Positions 1 to 10,040 of a DNA stretch of 39,475 nt are shown piece by piece. Under the pieces are notes generated by a model that was given only the letters and a program-made list of their open reading frames with translations, did not search any database and was not told where the DNA came from. Every line of letters begins with the position of its first letter. The stretch's first letter is position 1. Origin of the DNA: an uncultured Gilliamella sp. (GTDB lineage: Bacteria > Pseudomonadota > Gammaproteobacteria > Enterobacterales > Orbaceae); NCBI GenBank assembly GCA_945276085.1, contig CALYPO010000007.1, positions 1 through 39,475 on the forward strand. Reading direction: 5' to 3'. Position numbers and translations under genes: made by a program.

Positions 1-380
1 TGCTGTGATACTAAAAACACCGCTTTTTGATTAACATTAATAATGGCGTCCCAATCCGCTTCAGGAAATTCTGTAAATGGATGACGCCGTTGAATACCCG
101 CATTATTGATTAAGATATCGATTGGTCCGATGTTTTGTTCAATATCATCAATTGCTTGTTTAACTGAACTTGAGTTCGTCACATCAAAACCAATACCGAC
201 TGCATCAATACCTTGTTGGACTAATTGTGTTGCAGCATTTTTTGCTCTTTCATCGGTAATATCATTGATGATGATACTGGCACCATATTGTCCCAACCCT
301 TTAGCTAATAAATTGCCAATACCTTGAGCCGAACCAGTAATTAAAGCGCGTTTGCCTTTTAAATCGAATAAAGATTGCAT
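1..380 (-). CDS. idnO: Gluconate 5-dehydrogenase (IdnO/Gno-type SDR), 5' part only
   Basis: Short-chain dehydrogenase/reductase that interconverts 5-keto-D-gluconate and D-gluconate with NAD(P)(H) in the cytoplasm. About 126 residues are visible; the family is about 254 aa, so the C-terminal half, including the YxxxK catalytic motif, lies left of the window. Visible are the Rossmann motif GSAQGIG near residue 16, IINDIT ending the second strand, NNAG near residue 92, and the IdnO-like stretch IQRRHPFTEFPEADW. These match E. coli IdnO better than KduD, from memory. The ATG at 380 follows a good GGGAG ribosome site at about 387-391. A double GntR-like operator lies just upstream, which fits gluconate/idonate-responsive control. 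KduD or another sugar-acid SDR is the alternative. Confidence 0.85.
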   Translation of the reverse strand, partial: MQSLFDLKGKRALITGSAQGIGNLLAKGLGQYGASIIINDITDERAKNAATQLVQQGIDAVGIGFDVTNSSSVKQAIDDIEQNIGPIDILINNAGIQRRHPFTEFPEADWDAIINVNQKAVFLVSQ

Positions 381-400
381 ATTTTTCTCCCTTTCCATAA

Positions 401-434
401 TAATGTTATGCATAACAGTTACGCATAACATTAT
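401..434 (-). promoter_or_regulatory. Tandem GntR/IdnR-type operators of idnO
   Basis: Two overlapping palindromes are visible. Positions 403-418 read ATGTTA-TGCA-TAACAG and 416-431 read CAGTTA-CGCA-TAACAT. Both fit the GntR/IdnR pattern ATGTTA-N4-TAACAT known from enterics. Their centres are 13 bp apart. The whole element is also a perfect 11-bp inverted repeat, TAATGTTATGC at 401-411 and GCATAACATTA at 424-434. It begins about 20 bp upstream of the idnO start codon, so a bound LacI-family repressor would block the promoter. Repressor identity is inferred. Confidence 0.65.
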
Positions 435-576
435 TACTAAAAATAAAAAAAATAAAGTGAGCAAAGCCGCAATTGACAGGAAAATCTCAGTTATGTGATC
501 AAGTTCAAATATTATGGTTAAAAATTTTTGATGGCTTTTTAGAAACTTAGTACTAAACATCTACCCTTGTTTTATA

Positions 577-582
577 TATAAT
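577..582 (+). promoter_or_regulatory. Candidate -10 box for purHD
   Basis: TATAAT inside a TATATATAAT run, 48 bp before the purH start. No convincing -35 element sits 16-18 bp upstream, and I could not find a PurR box matching ACGCAAACGTTTGC in 480-629. Weak support. Confidence 0.3.
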
Positions 583-629
583 AACCACTTCACTGACTTG
601 GATGTAGAATATCAACTTCGGAGCCTTTC

Positions 630-2222
630 ATGCAGCAGTATCGTCCTATCCGTCGCGCTTTATTAAGCGTTTCTGACAAAACCGGAATCATTGAATTTGC
701 CAAATCATTATCAGCTAGAAAAATAGAACTCCTTTCCACTGGTGGTACCGCTAAATTGCTAATCGAAAATCAAATACCGGTAACGGAAGTATCTGACTAT
801 ACGGGTTTTCCTGAAATGATGGATGGACGAGTTAAAACGTTACACCCAAAAATTCATGGCGGAATTTTAGGTCGACGTGGCATAGATGATCAAATAATGC
901 AAAATCATCACATCGAACCTATCGATATGGTTGTGGTTAACTTATATCCTTTTGCTCAAACCGTGGCTAAAGCCGATTGTACCTTGCAAGATGCGGTTGA
1001 AAATATTGATATTGGTGGACCAACTATGGTGCGATCTGCTGCTAAAAATCACAAAGATGTGGCTATTGTTGTTGATTGTGGTGATTATGCGACAATTATT
1101 AATATGCTCGATAAACAGCAAAATTCACTGACTTTCGAATACCGGTTTAATTTGGCGATTAAAGCTTTTGAACATACCGCTAAATATGATGGCATGATTG
1201 CTAATTATTTTGGAAGACTGGTGCCACCTTATTATGGTGAAACCGATGAACCTTCTGGTGAATTTTCTCGAACACTCAATCTGCAATTTATTAAGAAACA
1301 AGACATGCGTTATGGCGAAAATGCTCATCAAAAAGCGGCTTTTTACATTGAAGAAGATATCCAAGAGTCTTCAATTGCAACCGCTAAACAACTACAAGGT
1401 AAAGCACTTTCGTATAACAATATTGCAGATACAGATGCAGCTTTTGAATGTGTAAAATCATTTGCTGAACCAGCTTGTGTGATTGTAAAACACGCTAATC
1501 CTTGCGGTGTTGCGGTGAGTGATAATATTTTAACCGCGTATTTAAATGCATTTAAAACTGATCCGACGTCGGCATTTGGTGGCATTATCGCTTTTAATCG
1601 AACGTTAGATGCTAAAACAGCACAAACTATTGTTGATAAACAATTTGTTGAAGTCATTATTGCGCCATCAGTGACGCAAGAGGCGTTAGCGATTACACAA
1701 ACTAAGAAAAATGTGCGTGTATTAGAATCCGGAAAATTATCAACATCATCGAAAGCCAGCTTAGATTTTAAACGAGTAAACGGTGGACTTTTGGTGCAAG
1801 AGCGTGATTTAGGCACAGTTGATGAAACTCAATTGACTGTAGTAACTAAACGAAAACCAACAGCTAAAGAACTTTCAGATGCACTATTTTGTTGGAAAGT
1901 GGCTAAATTTGTTAAATCAAATGCAATTGTTTATGCCAAGGATAATATGACAATAGGTATTGGTGCGGGGCAAATGAGTCGAGTATACTCAGCAAAAATT
2001 GCAGGAATTAAAGCGCAAGATGAAAACTTACAAGTTGCAGGTTCCGTTGTTGCCTCTGATGCTTTTTTCCCATTTCGAGATGGCGTTGATGCAGCCGCAG
2101 CGGTGGGCGTCACCTGTGTGATTCAGCCGGGTGGATCGATTCGTGACGACGAAGTCATACAGGCAGCAGATGAACATAATATTGCAATGATTTTTACCCA
2201 TATGCGTCATTTTAGACACTAA
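630..2222 (+). CDS. purH: Bifunctional AICAR formyltransferase / IMP cyclohydrolase
   Basis: Catalyses the last two steps of de novo purine synthesis: AICAR plus 10-formyl-THF to FAICAR, then ring closure to IMP. The protein is 530 aa, against 529 in E. coli. The N-terminal MGS-like cyclohydrolase domain shows [11 protein letters not shown] and [20 protein letters not shown] in the first 80 residues. The C-terminal transformylase domain has [15 protein letters not shown] with the catalytic Lys-His pair, and [11 protein letters not shown]. It ends in the family-typical [15 protein letters not shown] ribosome site precedes the ATG. purD follows after 112 bp, the usual purHD order, so the two are probably co-transcribed. 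The folate substrate is also supplied through fau, located elsewhere in this window. Confidence 0.97.
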   Translation: MQQYRPIRRALLSVSDKTGIIEFAKSLSARKIELLSTGGTAKLLIENQIPVTEVSDYTGFPEMMDGRVKTLHPKIHGGILGRRGIDDQIMQNHHIEPIDMVVVNLYPFAQTVAKADCTLQDAVENIDIGGPTMVRSAAKNHKDVAIVVDCGDYATIINMLDKQQNSLTFEYRFNLAIKAFEHTAKYDGMIANYFGRLVPPYYGETDEPSGEFSRTLNLQFIKKQDMRYGENAHQKAAFYIEEDIQESSIATAKQLQGKALSYNNIADTDAAFECVKSFAEPACVIVKHANPCGVAVSDNILTAYLNAFKTDPTSAFGGIIAFNRTLDAKTAQTIVDKQFVEVIIAPSVTQEALAITQTKKNVRVLESGKLSTSSKASLDFKRVNGGLLVQERDLGTVDETQLTVVTKRKPTAKELSDALFCWKVAKFVKSNAIVYAKDNMTIGIGAGQMSRVYSAKIAGIKAQDENLQVAGSVVASDAFFPFRDGVDAAAAVGVTCVIQPGGSIRDDEVIQAADEHNIAMIFTHMRHFRH

Positions 2223-2334
2223 TAATTGAATAACAAGACAATACAATGTCACGAGAAAAGAGCGTGCTAAACTCAGTTTGCAAAAACTCAAATTTCACCT
2301 CGCTTTTTAGCTTAAAGTTTTTAAAGGATCTTTT

Positions 2335-3627
2335 ATGAAAGTTTTAGTCATTGGTAATGGTGGGCGTGAACATGCTCTAGCTTGGAAAGTAGCACAATCA
2401 CCATTAGTTTCAAAAGTCTTTGTTGCACCCGGCAATGCAGGCACTGCGCTTGAACCGAATTTAGAAAATATTAACATTAAAGCAACGGACGTTGGGGGAT
2501 TGTTAAATTTTGCACAGCAAGAACACATCGATTTAACCATTGTCGGACCTGAAGCCCCATTAGTGATAGGTGTGGTAGATAGCTTTCAAAAAGCAGGATT
2601 AAAAATTTTTGGTCCAACAAAATCTGCCGCACAATTAGAAGGATCTAAAGCATTTACTAAAGATTTTCTAGCCAGGCATCATATACCTACTGCAGAGTAT
2701 CAAAATTTTACCGAAGTTACACCAGCCATTGAATATATTCGTCAAAAAGGCGCGCCAATTGTTATTAAAGCCGATGGACTTGCGGCAGGTAAAGGGGTGA
2801 TTGTTGCAATGACAATAAAAGAAGCTGAAGATGCGGTGCGCGATATGCTAGCGGGAAATGCCTTTGGTGATGCCGGGCACCGAGTTGTCATTGAAGAGTT
2901 TTTAGAAGGTGAAGAGGCCAGCTTTATTGTCATGGTTGATGGTAAAAATGTTGAACCTATGGCAACGAGCCAAGATCATAAACGTGTTGGGGATGGTGAT
3001 GTTGGTTTAAATACTGGTGGTATGGGCGCTTATTCTCCCGCCCCTGTTGTTACTGATGAAGTTTTCAGCCGAGTGATGGATCAAATTATTTACCCGACAA
3101 TCAATGGTATGGCTGAGGAAGGTAATATTTATGTTGGCTTTTTATATGCTGGGTTAATGATTGACAAAGAAGGCAACCCTAAAGTCATTGAATTTAATTG
3201 TCGATTTGGTGATCCTGAAACGCAACCTATTATGATGCGACTGCAATCTGATTTAGTGAAACTTTGCCTTGCAGCTGTCGAGGGTAAATTAGATACCGTC
3301 AAATCGAAATGGGATCCAAGACCAGCATTGGGGGTAGTATTAGCCGCCGGTGGTTATCCTGGTGAATATAATACCCAAGATGTCATTCTTGGTTTACCGA
3401 CAGAATCAACTCAAGATTGTAAAATATTTCACGCAGGCACCAGTTTAGAAAAAGGACGAGTTTATACCAATGGTGGTCGAGTGCTTTGCGTAACAGCTTT
3501 AGGTAATACTGTGCTTGAAGCGCAGAAGCGCGCTTATGAACAAATTAAAGATATTTATTGGCATGGTTGTTTTTATCGTAAAGATATTGGTTATCGGGCA
3601 ATTGAACGAGAAAAGCTTAACCAATAA
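2335..3627 (+). CDS. purD: Phosphoribosylamine-glycine ligase (GAR synthetase)
   Basis: ATP-grasp ligase for the second step of purine synthesis, joining glycine to 5-phosphoribosylamine. It has 430 aa (E. coli 429). The N-terminal domain opens with MKVLVIGNGGREHALAWK. The ATP-grasp core shows IVIKADGLAAGKGVIVA, the Mg-binding VIEFNCRFGDPETQ, and DHKRVGDGDVGLNTGGMGAYSP. The ATG follows AAAGGATC. It lies downstream of purH in the same direction and is closed by a strong hairpin terminator 16 bp past the stop. That fits an isolated two-gene purHD operon. Confidence 0.97.
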   Translation: MKVLVIGNGGREHALAWKVAQSPLVSKVFVAPGNAGTALEPNLENINIKATDVGGLLNFAQQEHIDLTIVGPEAPLVIGVVDSFQKAGLKIFGPTKSAAQLEGSKAFTKDFLARHHIPTAEYQNFTEVTPAIEYIRQKGAPIVIKADGLAAGKGVIVAMTIKEAEDAVRDMLAGNAFGDAGHRVVIEEFLEGEEASFIVMVDGKNVEPMATSQDHKRVGDGDVGLNTGGMGAYSPAPVVTDEVFSRVMDQIIYPTINGMAEEGNIYVGFLYAGLMIDKEGNPKVIEFNCRFGDPETQPIMMRLQSDLVKLCLAAVEGKLDTVKSKWDPRPALGVVLAAGGYPGEYNTQDVILGLPTESTQDCKIFHAGTSLEKGRVYTNGGRVLCVTALGNTVLEAQKRAYEQIKDIYWHGCFYRKDIGYRAIEREKLNQ

Positions 3628-3643
3628 ATGACACTATACAATG

Positions 3644-3671
3644 ATGGCGCTAATAACAGCGCCATATTTTT
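3644..3671 (+). terminator. Rho-independent terminator of purHD
   Basis: The stem ATGGCGCT (3644-3651) pairs perfectly with AGCGCCAT (3658-3665) around a 6-nt loop and is followed by ATTTTT. It lies 16 bp after the purD stop. Confidence 0.85.
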
Positions 3672-3869
3672 AATGTAGGCAAAATAAAAAAACATACTAA
3701 AAAAATCATAGTAATAACTTTAAAAAAATCAAATAAAATCAATAGAAACACTTCTATTTTTATTCAGTGAGGTAGGTAAAGATTATTCTTGCCTGATCAA
3801 TAATGTTCATTTTAAGTTATACCACTCTATGTTATGCTAACAGCAATATTAGATCACCGGATATCCCTT

Positions 3870-6260
3870 ATGATAAAAGATCCCTTCTTTGATCGAGAAG
3901 CAGAAAAATATGAATCTCCCATAGCGAGCCGCGAACTTATTTTAGATTATTTAACTAAAGAAGCCAAACCCGCAAGTTTAGAGAAAATTGCGCAGGCTGT
4001 TGCAATTAAAAACGAAGAGCAAAAAGTCGCGTTACATCGTCGTTTGCGCGCAATGGAGCGTGATGGACAAGTCGTATTTACTCGCCGTAAATGCTACGCC
4101 TTGCCAGAAAAATTTGCGATGGTTAAAGGCAGTGTCATTGCGCATCGTGATGGGTTTGGTTTTTTGCGTGTAGAAGGACAGCCTGAGGATTATTTTTTAT
4201 CGCCGGATCAGATGAAAAAGGTACTGCAAGGTGATGTTATTTTAGCTCAACCTATGGGTAATCAATATCGTGGAAAAACAGAAGCGCGTGTTGTTCGTAT
4301 TTTAGAACCTCGTAGTAACCAAATTGTCGGACGTTATTTTATTGAACAAGGTGTTGGGTTTGTAGTACCGGATGATAGCCGTTTAAACTTCGATATTTTA
4401 ATTGCAGGCAAACCTAATCTCACTGTGCGTATGGGCGCAGTGGTGGTGGTTGAGTTGCAAAAACGCCCTGAACGCCGCCAAAAAGCAGTCGGTATTATTA
4501 AAGAGGTTCTTGGTGAAATCATGGGGACCAATCTGGCTATCGACATCGCACTACGTAATCATGAAATTCCTTATGAATTACCAAAACCTGTCGAAAAAGA
4601 AGTGAGCAAATTTAGCGATCACGTTCCTGAAAGTGCGAAAAAAGGTCGAAAAGACTTACGAGAGCTTCCTTTAGTGACTATCGATGGTGAAGATGCTCGT
4701 GATTTTGACGATGCGGTATATTGTCAAAAAAATCGAGGTGGAGGCTATCGATTATGGGTCGCCATTGCAGATGTTAGTTACTATGTTCGTCCCGGTAAAC
4801 CACTTGATAAAGAAGCGTGTTTACGTGGTACCTCGGTTTATTTTCCGTCACGTGTTGTGCCAATGTTACCTGAAGCGTTATCTAACGGACTTTGCTCACT
4901 TAATCCACAAGTTGATCGGTTATGTTTAGTTTGTGAAATGACGGTATCGAACAAAGGTCGATTAACAAGTTATCAATTTTATGAAGCGGTGATGAATTCG
5001 CATGCTCGGCTAACCTATACTAAAGTAGCTAAAATTTTAGAAGGTGATCGCGAGTTACAAGAACATTATCATGATTTAGTCCCTCATCTAGAAAATCTTT
5101 ATGGATTATATAATGTGCTCGATAATTCAAGAGTCTTACGTGGTGCGATAGGTTTTGAGTCAGAAGAGCCAAAATTTATTTTTAATGCCGATAAACGTAT
5201 TGAAAGTATTGAGCTCGTGCAGCGCAATGTTGCCCATAAAATTATTGAAGAGTGCATGATTTTAGCTAATGTAGCAGCAGCCAAATTGGTTATTAAGGCA
5301 AACGTGCCTTCACTGTTTCGCGTCCATGATAAACCCGATGAAGATCGCATGAATAATTTGCGAAGTATTTTAAGCGAATTAGGCGTATCACTGGGTGGCG
5401 GAACCAATCCTAAATCTAAAGATATTGCCCAATTGATGTTAGCAATTGAAGAACGTCCTGATCATGAAATGCTACAAACGGTGATACTTCGTTCCATGAA
5501 GCAGGCTATCTATGATCCCGAAAATCGAGGTCATTTTGGTTTAGCGTTAGATGAATATGCGCATTTTACTTCGCCAATTCGTCGCTATCCTGATTTATTA
5601 TTGCACCGCACGATTAAATGGATTTTAGCCAATGAGCTTGATAAAACCAGTAAAACTGGTGGGCACCGTTATACTATGAATGAAATGCTCTATTTTGGTG
5701 AACATTGCTCCATGACTGAACGGCGAGCTGATGAAGCAGTACGCGATGTTGTTGATTGGCTTAAATGCGATTATATGCAAGATCATGTTGGTGAAGTATT
5801 TAATGGCACGATTTCAAGTGTGGTTAATTTTGGATTTTTTGTCCGTTTAGATGATCTGTTTATTGATGGTTTGGTTCATGTATCCTCGCTAGAAAACGAT
5901 TATTATATTTTTGATCCATCACGTAATCGTTTAATTGGTGAAAATACTCGTTACAGTTATCGTCTGGGCGATAAAGTTCAAGTTAAAGTCGATAATGTCA
6001 ATCCAGAAGAGCGTAAAATTGATTTTTCATTGGTAGGCAGCAATAATAAACCAATGCGTCAAGGTAAAACAGCGAAGACTAAATCGAAACAAGAACAGAA
6101 AAAGCCAAAAATTGATCGACCTGTTAAGCGCAAAAGTACAAAATCCACCAGTAAAAATAGTGAAAAATCTCAAAGTAAAATTGAAAGTAAACCTAAAAAT
6201 AAAAACAGTAAACGAGCAAAGTCAAAAACCAGTAATAAACGAAAAAAGAGTAGCAAATAG
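3870..6260 (+). CDS. rnr: Ribonuclease R, 3'-5' exoribonuclease
   Basis: RNB-family processive exonuclease that degrades structured RNA and takes part in rRNA and tmRNA-linked quality control. From the ATG at 3870 it is 796 aa. This start gives [15 protein letters not shown], collinear with E. coli MSQDPFQEREAEKYA; an in-frame ATG at 3834 would add 12 residues with no homology. Order: winged-helix domain ([17 protein letters not shown]), cold-shock domains ([10 protein letters not shown]), RNB catalytic core with [16 protein letters not shown] supplying the metal-binding aspartates, the [15 protein letters not shown] motif, then an S1 domain ([15 protein letters not shown]). The last 65 or so residues are a disordered Lys/Ser-rich tail. 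rlmB starts on the next base after the stop, as in the enteric rnr-rlmB operon. The usual upstream nsrR is absent. Confidence 0.96.
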   Translation: MIKDPFFDREAEKYESPIASRELILDYLTKEAKPASLEKIAQAVAIKNEEQKVALHRRLRAMERDGQVVFTRRKCYALPEKFAMVKGSVIAHRDGFGFLRVEGQPEDYFLSPDQMKKVLQGDVILAQPMGNQYRGKTEARVVRILEPRSNQIVGRYFIEQGVGFVVPDDSRLNFDILIAGKPNLTVRMGAVVVVELQKRPERRQKAVGIIKEVLGEIMGTNLAIDIALRNHEIPYELPKPVEKEVSKFSDHVPESAKKGRKDLRELPLVTIDGEDARDFDDAVYCQKNRGGGYRLWVAIADVSYYVRPGKPLDKEACLRGTSVYFPSRVVPMLPEALSNGLCSLNPQVDRLCLVCEMTVSNKGRLTSYQFYEAVMNSHARLTYTKVAKILEGDRELQEHYHDLVPHLENLYGLYNVLDNSRVLRGAIGFESEEPKFIFNADKRIESIELVQRNVAHKIIEECMILANVAAAKLVIKANVPSLFRVHDKPDEDRMNNLRSILSELGVSLGGGTNPKSKDIAQLMLAIEERPDHEMLQTVILRSMKQAIYDPENRGHFGLALDEYAHFTSPIRRYPDLLLHRTIKWILANELDKTSKTGGHRYTMNEMLYFGEHCSMTERRADEAVRDVVDWLKCDYMQDHVGEVFNGTISSVVNFGFFVRLDDLFIDGLVHVSSLENDYYIFDPSRNRLIGENTRYSYRLGDKVQVKVDNVNPEERKIDFSLVGSNNKPMRQGKTAKTKSKQEQKKPKIDRPVKRKSTKSTSKNSEKSQSKIESKPKNKNSKRAKSKTSNKRKKSSK

Positions 6261-7016
6261 ATGAGTGAAACAGTTTATGGCATTCATGCCATTGAAGCAC
6301 TGCTTACCCGTGCGCCGGAAAGAATTATTGAAGTATTTATTATTAAAGGTCGAGAAGATAAACGCCTTATTTCACTGGTTCATCAGCTTGAACAGTTAGC
6401 TTTACCGGTGAAAATAACTAACCGTCAATGGCTTGATGAAAAATCTAAGAACGGTGTCCATCAAGGTATTTTAGCTATGGTAAAACCTTGTCGAAGTTAT
6501 CAAGAAAACGATATTCCATTGTTGATGGAACAAGAATTGAATCCTGTTATATTGATTTTAGATGGTGTCACTGATCCGCATAATTTAGGCGCCTGTATAC
6601 GAACGGCTGATGCTGCTGGCGTTAATTTTATTATTGTGCCTAAAGATCGCTCCGCTTCGCTAAACTCTACAGCACAAAAAGTTGCTTGTGGTGCGGCTGA
6701 AAGTGTGCCGGTGGTTAGGGTGACCAATTTAGCGCGTACAATGCGTATGTTGCAAGATGAATATCAAGTTTGGATTGTGGGTACTGCTGGTGAAGCAGAT
6801 AAAACACTTTATCAAACCAATTTTTTTACTAAACCCACCTCTCTTGCTTTAGTCATGGGCGCAGAAGGAGAAGGCATGCGTCGATTGACGAAAGAACATT
6901 GTGACGAACTTGTGAGTATACCGATGGCAGGAATTGTCTCATCGCTAAATGTATCGGTCGCTACTGGCGTTTGTCTGTTCGAAATTGTTCGGCAAAAAGA
7001 ACAATCACAAGGATGA
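6261..7016 (+). CDS. rlmB: 23S rRNA (guanosine-2251-2'-O)-methyltransferase
   Basis: SPOUT/TrmH-family enzyme that methylates the ribose of G2251 in the peptidyl-transferase P loop. It has 251 aa (E. coli 243). The N-terminal substrate-binding domain opens with VYGIHAIEALL. The knotted domain carries SPOUT motif 1 (DPHNLGACIRTADAAG), motif 2 (ALVMGAEGEGMRRL) and motif 3 (IPMAGIVSSLNVSVATGVCLFE). The start codon directly abuts the rnr stop, so translation is probably coupled. A ribosome site lies within the end of rnr (AAAGAGTAGC). Confidence 0.96.
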   Translation: MSETVYGIHAIEALLTRAPERIIEVFIIKGREDKRLISLVHQLEQLALPVKITNRQWLDEKSKNGVHQGILAMVKPCRSYQENDIPLLMEQELNPVILILDGVTDPHNLGACIRTADAAGVNFIIVPKDRSASLNSTAQKVACGAAESVPVVRVTNLARTMRMLQDEYQVWIVGTAGEADKTLYQTNFFTKPTSLALVMGAEGEGMRRLTKEHCDELVSIPMAGIVSSLNVSVATGVCLFEIVRQKEQSQG

Positions 7017-7020
7017 CAAT

Positions 7021-7644
7021 ATGTTAGGATTGTTAAAAAAACTCTTGCCCAAAAAACAGCAAAAATCGCTGTCTGAGCGGGATCTTAATGGACGTAACAG
7101 AGTTGGTTACCCAACTCTGCAAATTTCACATGAAATTGATAAGCTAGTTAAAACACAGTACCGTCGAATAAAACCGATTGTAAACATGTACAAAGATACG
7201 CTGTTTTTTAAATGGGGTCCAAGTGTTATCAATAAAGCGCTAACTGACGAGCAGATAGCAAGTTTATCGGGGCGTAATGTCCAAATGGTCTATTTGCTAC
7301 TGTTTCGTGACATGCTAAGACACATTTCTGATTATGTGCAAATGAAAAATGTCGTAGAAAATTGGCCAGATATCTTCGCCCAGCAAATCCTTGATAATTG
7401 TAAAATGCTGAGTGATGAAGATGATAATGATATTGCTAAAAAACAACAGCTATTTGCCAATACGCAGCGTTATACTATTGAGATTCCAATCGATGATAAA
7501 CATTTAGACAATACCGACAAACCCGATTGGACAGTACCACTTGCCGAATTGATTATGGTTTCACCTGATATGATATATAAATGCCATCGACCATTAATGT
7601 CGATTATCTTAAAAAAATTAACTAAAAAAAATAAAGCTAAATAA
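7021..7644 (+). CDS. Unknown 207-aa protein downstream of rlmB
   Basis: I do not recognise the family. The ATG at 7021 is preceded by AAGGA overlapping the rlmB end (4-bp gap), so it is very probably translated as the third gene of rnr-rlmB-X. An in-frame ATG at 6949 lies inside rlmB and is unlikely. The protein has no signal peptide or membrane segment. The N-terminus is basic and hydrophobic (MLGLLKKLLPKKQQK), which could be an amphipathic membrane- or RNA-binding helix. The middle has Trp/Tyr-rich helical stretches (FFKWGPSVINKAL, VYLLLFRDMLRHISDYV), then an acidic patch (SDEDDNDI) and a Lys-rich tail. Codon use resembles that of its neighbours. A strong terminator 84 bp later ends the unit. 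A cytoplasmic, RNA-related role is only guessed from the operon. Confidence 0.75.
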   Translation: MLGLLKKLLPKKQQKSLSERDLNGRNRVGYPTLQISHEIDKLVKTQYRRIKPIVNMYKDTLFFKWGPSVINKALTDEQIASLSGRNVQMVYLLLFRDMLRHISDYVQMKNVVENWPDIFAQQILDNCKMLSDEDDNDIAKKQQLFANTQRYTIEIPIDDKHLDNTDKPDWTVPLAELIMVSPDMIYKCHRPLMSIILKKLTKKNKAK

Positions 7645-7727
7645 TTTTAATCAAGTTAATTCATTTTTTTATAGATATTTGTAACAACGTTTATTATTCA
7701 ATAATGTTCATGTTATCTGAAAAATAA

Positions 7728-7755
7728 AAAAGCCGACGTTATTACGTCGGCTTTT
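7728..7755. terminator. Bidirectional terminator between the rlmB operon and katA
   Basis: A perfect 12-bp stem, AAAAGCCGACGT (7728-7739) against ACGTCGGCTTTT (7744-7755), encloses a TATT loop. It has A-run and T-run flanks, so it works on both strands for the converging operons. Confidence 0.9.
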
Positions 7756-7768
7756 CTTGTTTATGAAG

Positions 7769-9229
7769 TTAATCTTTGATTAAATTAACATCAATACCGA
7801 GACCTTTAGCGACACCTTGCCCATAATCGGGATGAACTTTGTAAAAATGTTTTAATTGACGAATTTGTATATTGCGATCAACATTTTTCATCGACCCAAC
7901 AATATTATCAATTAATAACTGTTTTTGATCTGGTTTCATTAAATTGAATAATGCTCTTGGTTGTGAATAATAATCACCATCAACACGATGATCATGCTTA
8001 TCCATTGTGCCTGCCGGGACATGCATAGGCGGGTAGGCATATTGTGGTTGCTCTTTAGGTGCACTATCAACGCTATTCGGTTCATAGTTCGGCGCATTAT
8101 CTGGGCTGTGAAAACGCATTGCGCCATCACGCTGATAATTATGTACCGGACATTTTGGTGCATTTATAGGTAATTGTTGATAATTCGTACCAATTCGATA
8201 ACGGTGAGCATCGGCATAAGCAAAAACTCGACCTTGTAACATTTTATCCGGAGATAAACCTATTCCTGGTACTATATTACTTGGTTCAAAAGCGGCTTGT
8301 TCGACTTCAGCAAAATAATTTTCAGGGTTTCGATTCAGTTCCATTACACCGACTTCGATTAATGGATACTGTTTTTGTGACCAAACTTTAGTCACATCAA
8401 AAGGGTTTTCTGGATGTTGATCGGCTTGTTCTTCAGTCATCACTTGCATATAAAGCCGCCATTTTGGATAGTCGCCATTTTCAATCGCCTTGAATAGATC
8501 TTCTTGAGCTGAATCAGGATTAGTTCCGTCCATTTCTGAGGCTTTTTTAGGATCAATATTTTTAATTCCTTGTTCAGTTCTGAAATGCCACTTCACCCAA
8601 GTTCTTACCCCATCTTTATTGATAAGGCTATAAGTATGACTACCATACCCATGCATATGGCGGTAACCATCAGGAATTCCTCTATCAGAAAATAAAATGG
8701 TCACTTGATGAAGTGATTCTGGTGATAAGGACCAAAAATCCCACATCATTTGCGGATCTTTTAGGTTTGTTTTGGGATCACGTTTTTGGGTATGAATAAA
8801 ATCCGGGAATTTAATTGCATCACGAATAAAAAATACTGGTGTATTGTTGCCAACAATATCCCAGTTACCCTGATCTGTGTAAAATTTTACTGAAAAACCA
8901 CGTGGATCGCGGGCTGTATCAGAAGAACCACGTTCACCGCCTACGGTTGAAAATCGCACAAAAACAGGTGTTTGTTTTCCAACATTAGCAAATATACTGG
9001 CAAATGAATATTTTGTTATATCATTTGTTACTGTAAAAGTACCGTGTGCTCCCGATCCTTTGGCGTGGACTCGACGCTCAGGAATATTTTCGCGATTGAA
9101 TTGGGCTAGTTTTTCGATAAGTTGGTAATCATCGAGTAATACAGGGCCTCGAGGACCAGCAGTGCGAGAATTTTGATTATCGGCAATTGGTGCGCCGTTG
9201 TTGGTGGTTAATACTTTATTTTCTGACAT
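7769..9229 (-). CDS. katA: Monofunctional heme catalase
   Basis: Converts hydrogen peroxide to water and oxygen. It is a cytoplasmic small-subunit (clade 3) catalase of 486 aa. Start 9229 is preferred because AAAGGAG lies 9 bp upstream; an ATG at 9268 would add 13 residues without a ribosome site. Visible motifs are the distal-side [13 protein letters not shown] with catalytic His55, Asn128 in [11 protein letters not shown], and the proximal heme ligand Tyr338 in [12 protein letters not shown]. The gene stands alone, between a bidirectional terminator and a 234-bp gap before fau. That gap holds a possible Fur-like inverted repeat. A complete active-site set suggests a functional enzyme and some oxygen exposure in the niche. 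Confidence 0.96.
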   Translation of the reverse strand: MSENKVLTTNNGAPIADNQNSRTAGPRGPVLLDDYQLIEKLAQFNRENIPERRVHAKGSGAHGTFTVTNDITKYSFASIFANVGKQTPVFVRFSTVGGERGSSDTARDPRGFSVKFYTDQGNWDIVGNNTPVFFIRDAIKFPDFIHTQKRDPKTNLKDPQMMWDFWSLSPESLHQVTILFSDRGIPDGYRHMHGYGSHTYSLINKDGVRTWVKWHFRTEQGIKNIDPKKASEMDGTNPDSAQEDLFKAIENGDYPKWRLYMQVMTEEQADQHPENPFDVTKVWSQKQYPLIEVGVMELNRNPENYFAEVEQAAFEPSNIVPGIGLSPDKMLQGRVFAYADAHRYRIGTNYQQLPINAPKCPVHNYQRDGAMRFHSPDNAPNYEPNSVDSAPKEQPQYAYPPMHVPAGTMDKHDHRVDGDYYSQPRALFNLMKPDQKQLLIDNIVGSMKNVDRNIQIRQLKHFYKVHPDYGQGVAKGLGIDVNLIKD

Positions 9230-9463
9230 TGCAATACTCCTTTTTAAATATTTATAACGTGCTTTCAAGAATATTTATCTCCATTTGGAATTAAATATTG
9301 GCTCAAAAGACAAAAGAATAGGGCGGTAGTGCATGATAAAAAGTTAACGCTAAATTATTATATCGCTAAATTTGGTTTTTATCATAGATAAATAAAATAA
9401 ATTGATGTTTTTTGGGGTAATAATGCGAATGATTCGTATTTATCCTTTGGGCTTGGTTATCAG

Positions 9464-10012
9464 TTAAGCATAAATAATTTCAGGCAATCGAACATCCCAA
9501 GGTTGATTATTGATTTTTTCGACTTTTTGACAAGCAAAAGCGAGTCCAATAGGTTTAATATTGTAACTTGGATAGTTTTCAAGTAGCCTATCATAATAGC
9601 CACCGCCCATTCCCATTCGGTATCCTCGTTCATCAAATGCAACCAATGGCGTAAAGATAATATCAAGTTTTTGATACGGTATGACAGTTGAAACGTTTAA
9701 AGCCGGTTGTAAAATACCAAACCGATTTTTTAATAAAGGCGTATTTGGGGTGTAGTGTAAAAACAATAAATGTGTTTTCACAAATGGATGAATAATGGGT
9801 AAATAAACAGATTTATTTTGTTGCCAGAGGTATTCGATTATTGGTAGCGTATCGATTTCTCCATCAAATGGTAGAAATATCGCTATATTTTGAGCTGAAT
9901 TAACATCGGCATGATGGGTAATTTTATGATAAATATTTTGCTGGGCAACTTGGCGTTCATGGTGGGATAATTGCCGTCTTTTTTGACGGATAATCTGTCT
10001 AATGTTCATCAA
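9464..10012 (-). CDS. fau: 5-formyltetrahydrofolate cyclo-ligase
   Basis: ATP-dependent conversion of 5-formyl-THF to 5,10-methenyl-THF, salvaging folate inhibited as folinic acid. It has 182 aa, the same length as E. coli YgfA. Visible are the basic N-terminus (IRQKRRQLS), the FLPFDGEIDT substrate region, and the C-terminal signature FDERGYRMGMGGGYYDRLL. The next ATG, at 10009, is equally possible. It lies immediately downstream of the 6S RNA with no terminator between, reproducing the enteric ssrS-fau transcript from which 6S RNA is processed. Confidence 0.95.
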   Translation of the reverse strand: MMNIRQIIRQKRRQLSHHERQVAQQNIYHKITHHADVNSAQNIAIFLPFDGEIDTLPIIEYLWQQNKSVYLPIIHPFVKTHLLFLHYTPNTPLLKNRFGILQPALNVSTVIPYQKLDIIFTPLVAFDERGYRMGMGGGYYDRLLENYPSYNIKPIGLAFACQKVEKINNQPWDVRLPEIIYA

Positions 10013-10040
10013 TTACCACTACAAAGTCAAAACAATGAAA

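Noticed and set aside
480-629. Possible PurR operator ahead of purH
   Set aside because: No 16-bp stretch resembles ACGCAAACGTTTGC. PurR control cannot be claimed from this window.
1343-1816. 157-codon open frame antisense to purH
   Set aside because: It lies wholly inside purH on the opposite strand, has no ribosome site and gives a low-complexity Ser/Thr/Cys-rich translation. It is a codon-bias shadow.
3741-3764. AATAGAA / TTCTATT hairpin with T-run between purD and rnr
   Set aside because: The stem is only 7 bp, mostly A-T, and lies 70 bp beyond a much stronger terminator.
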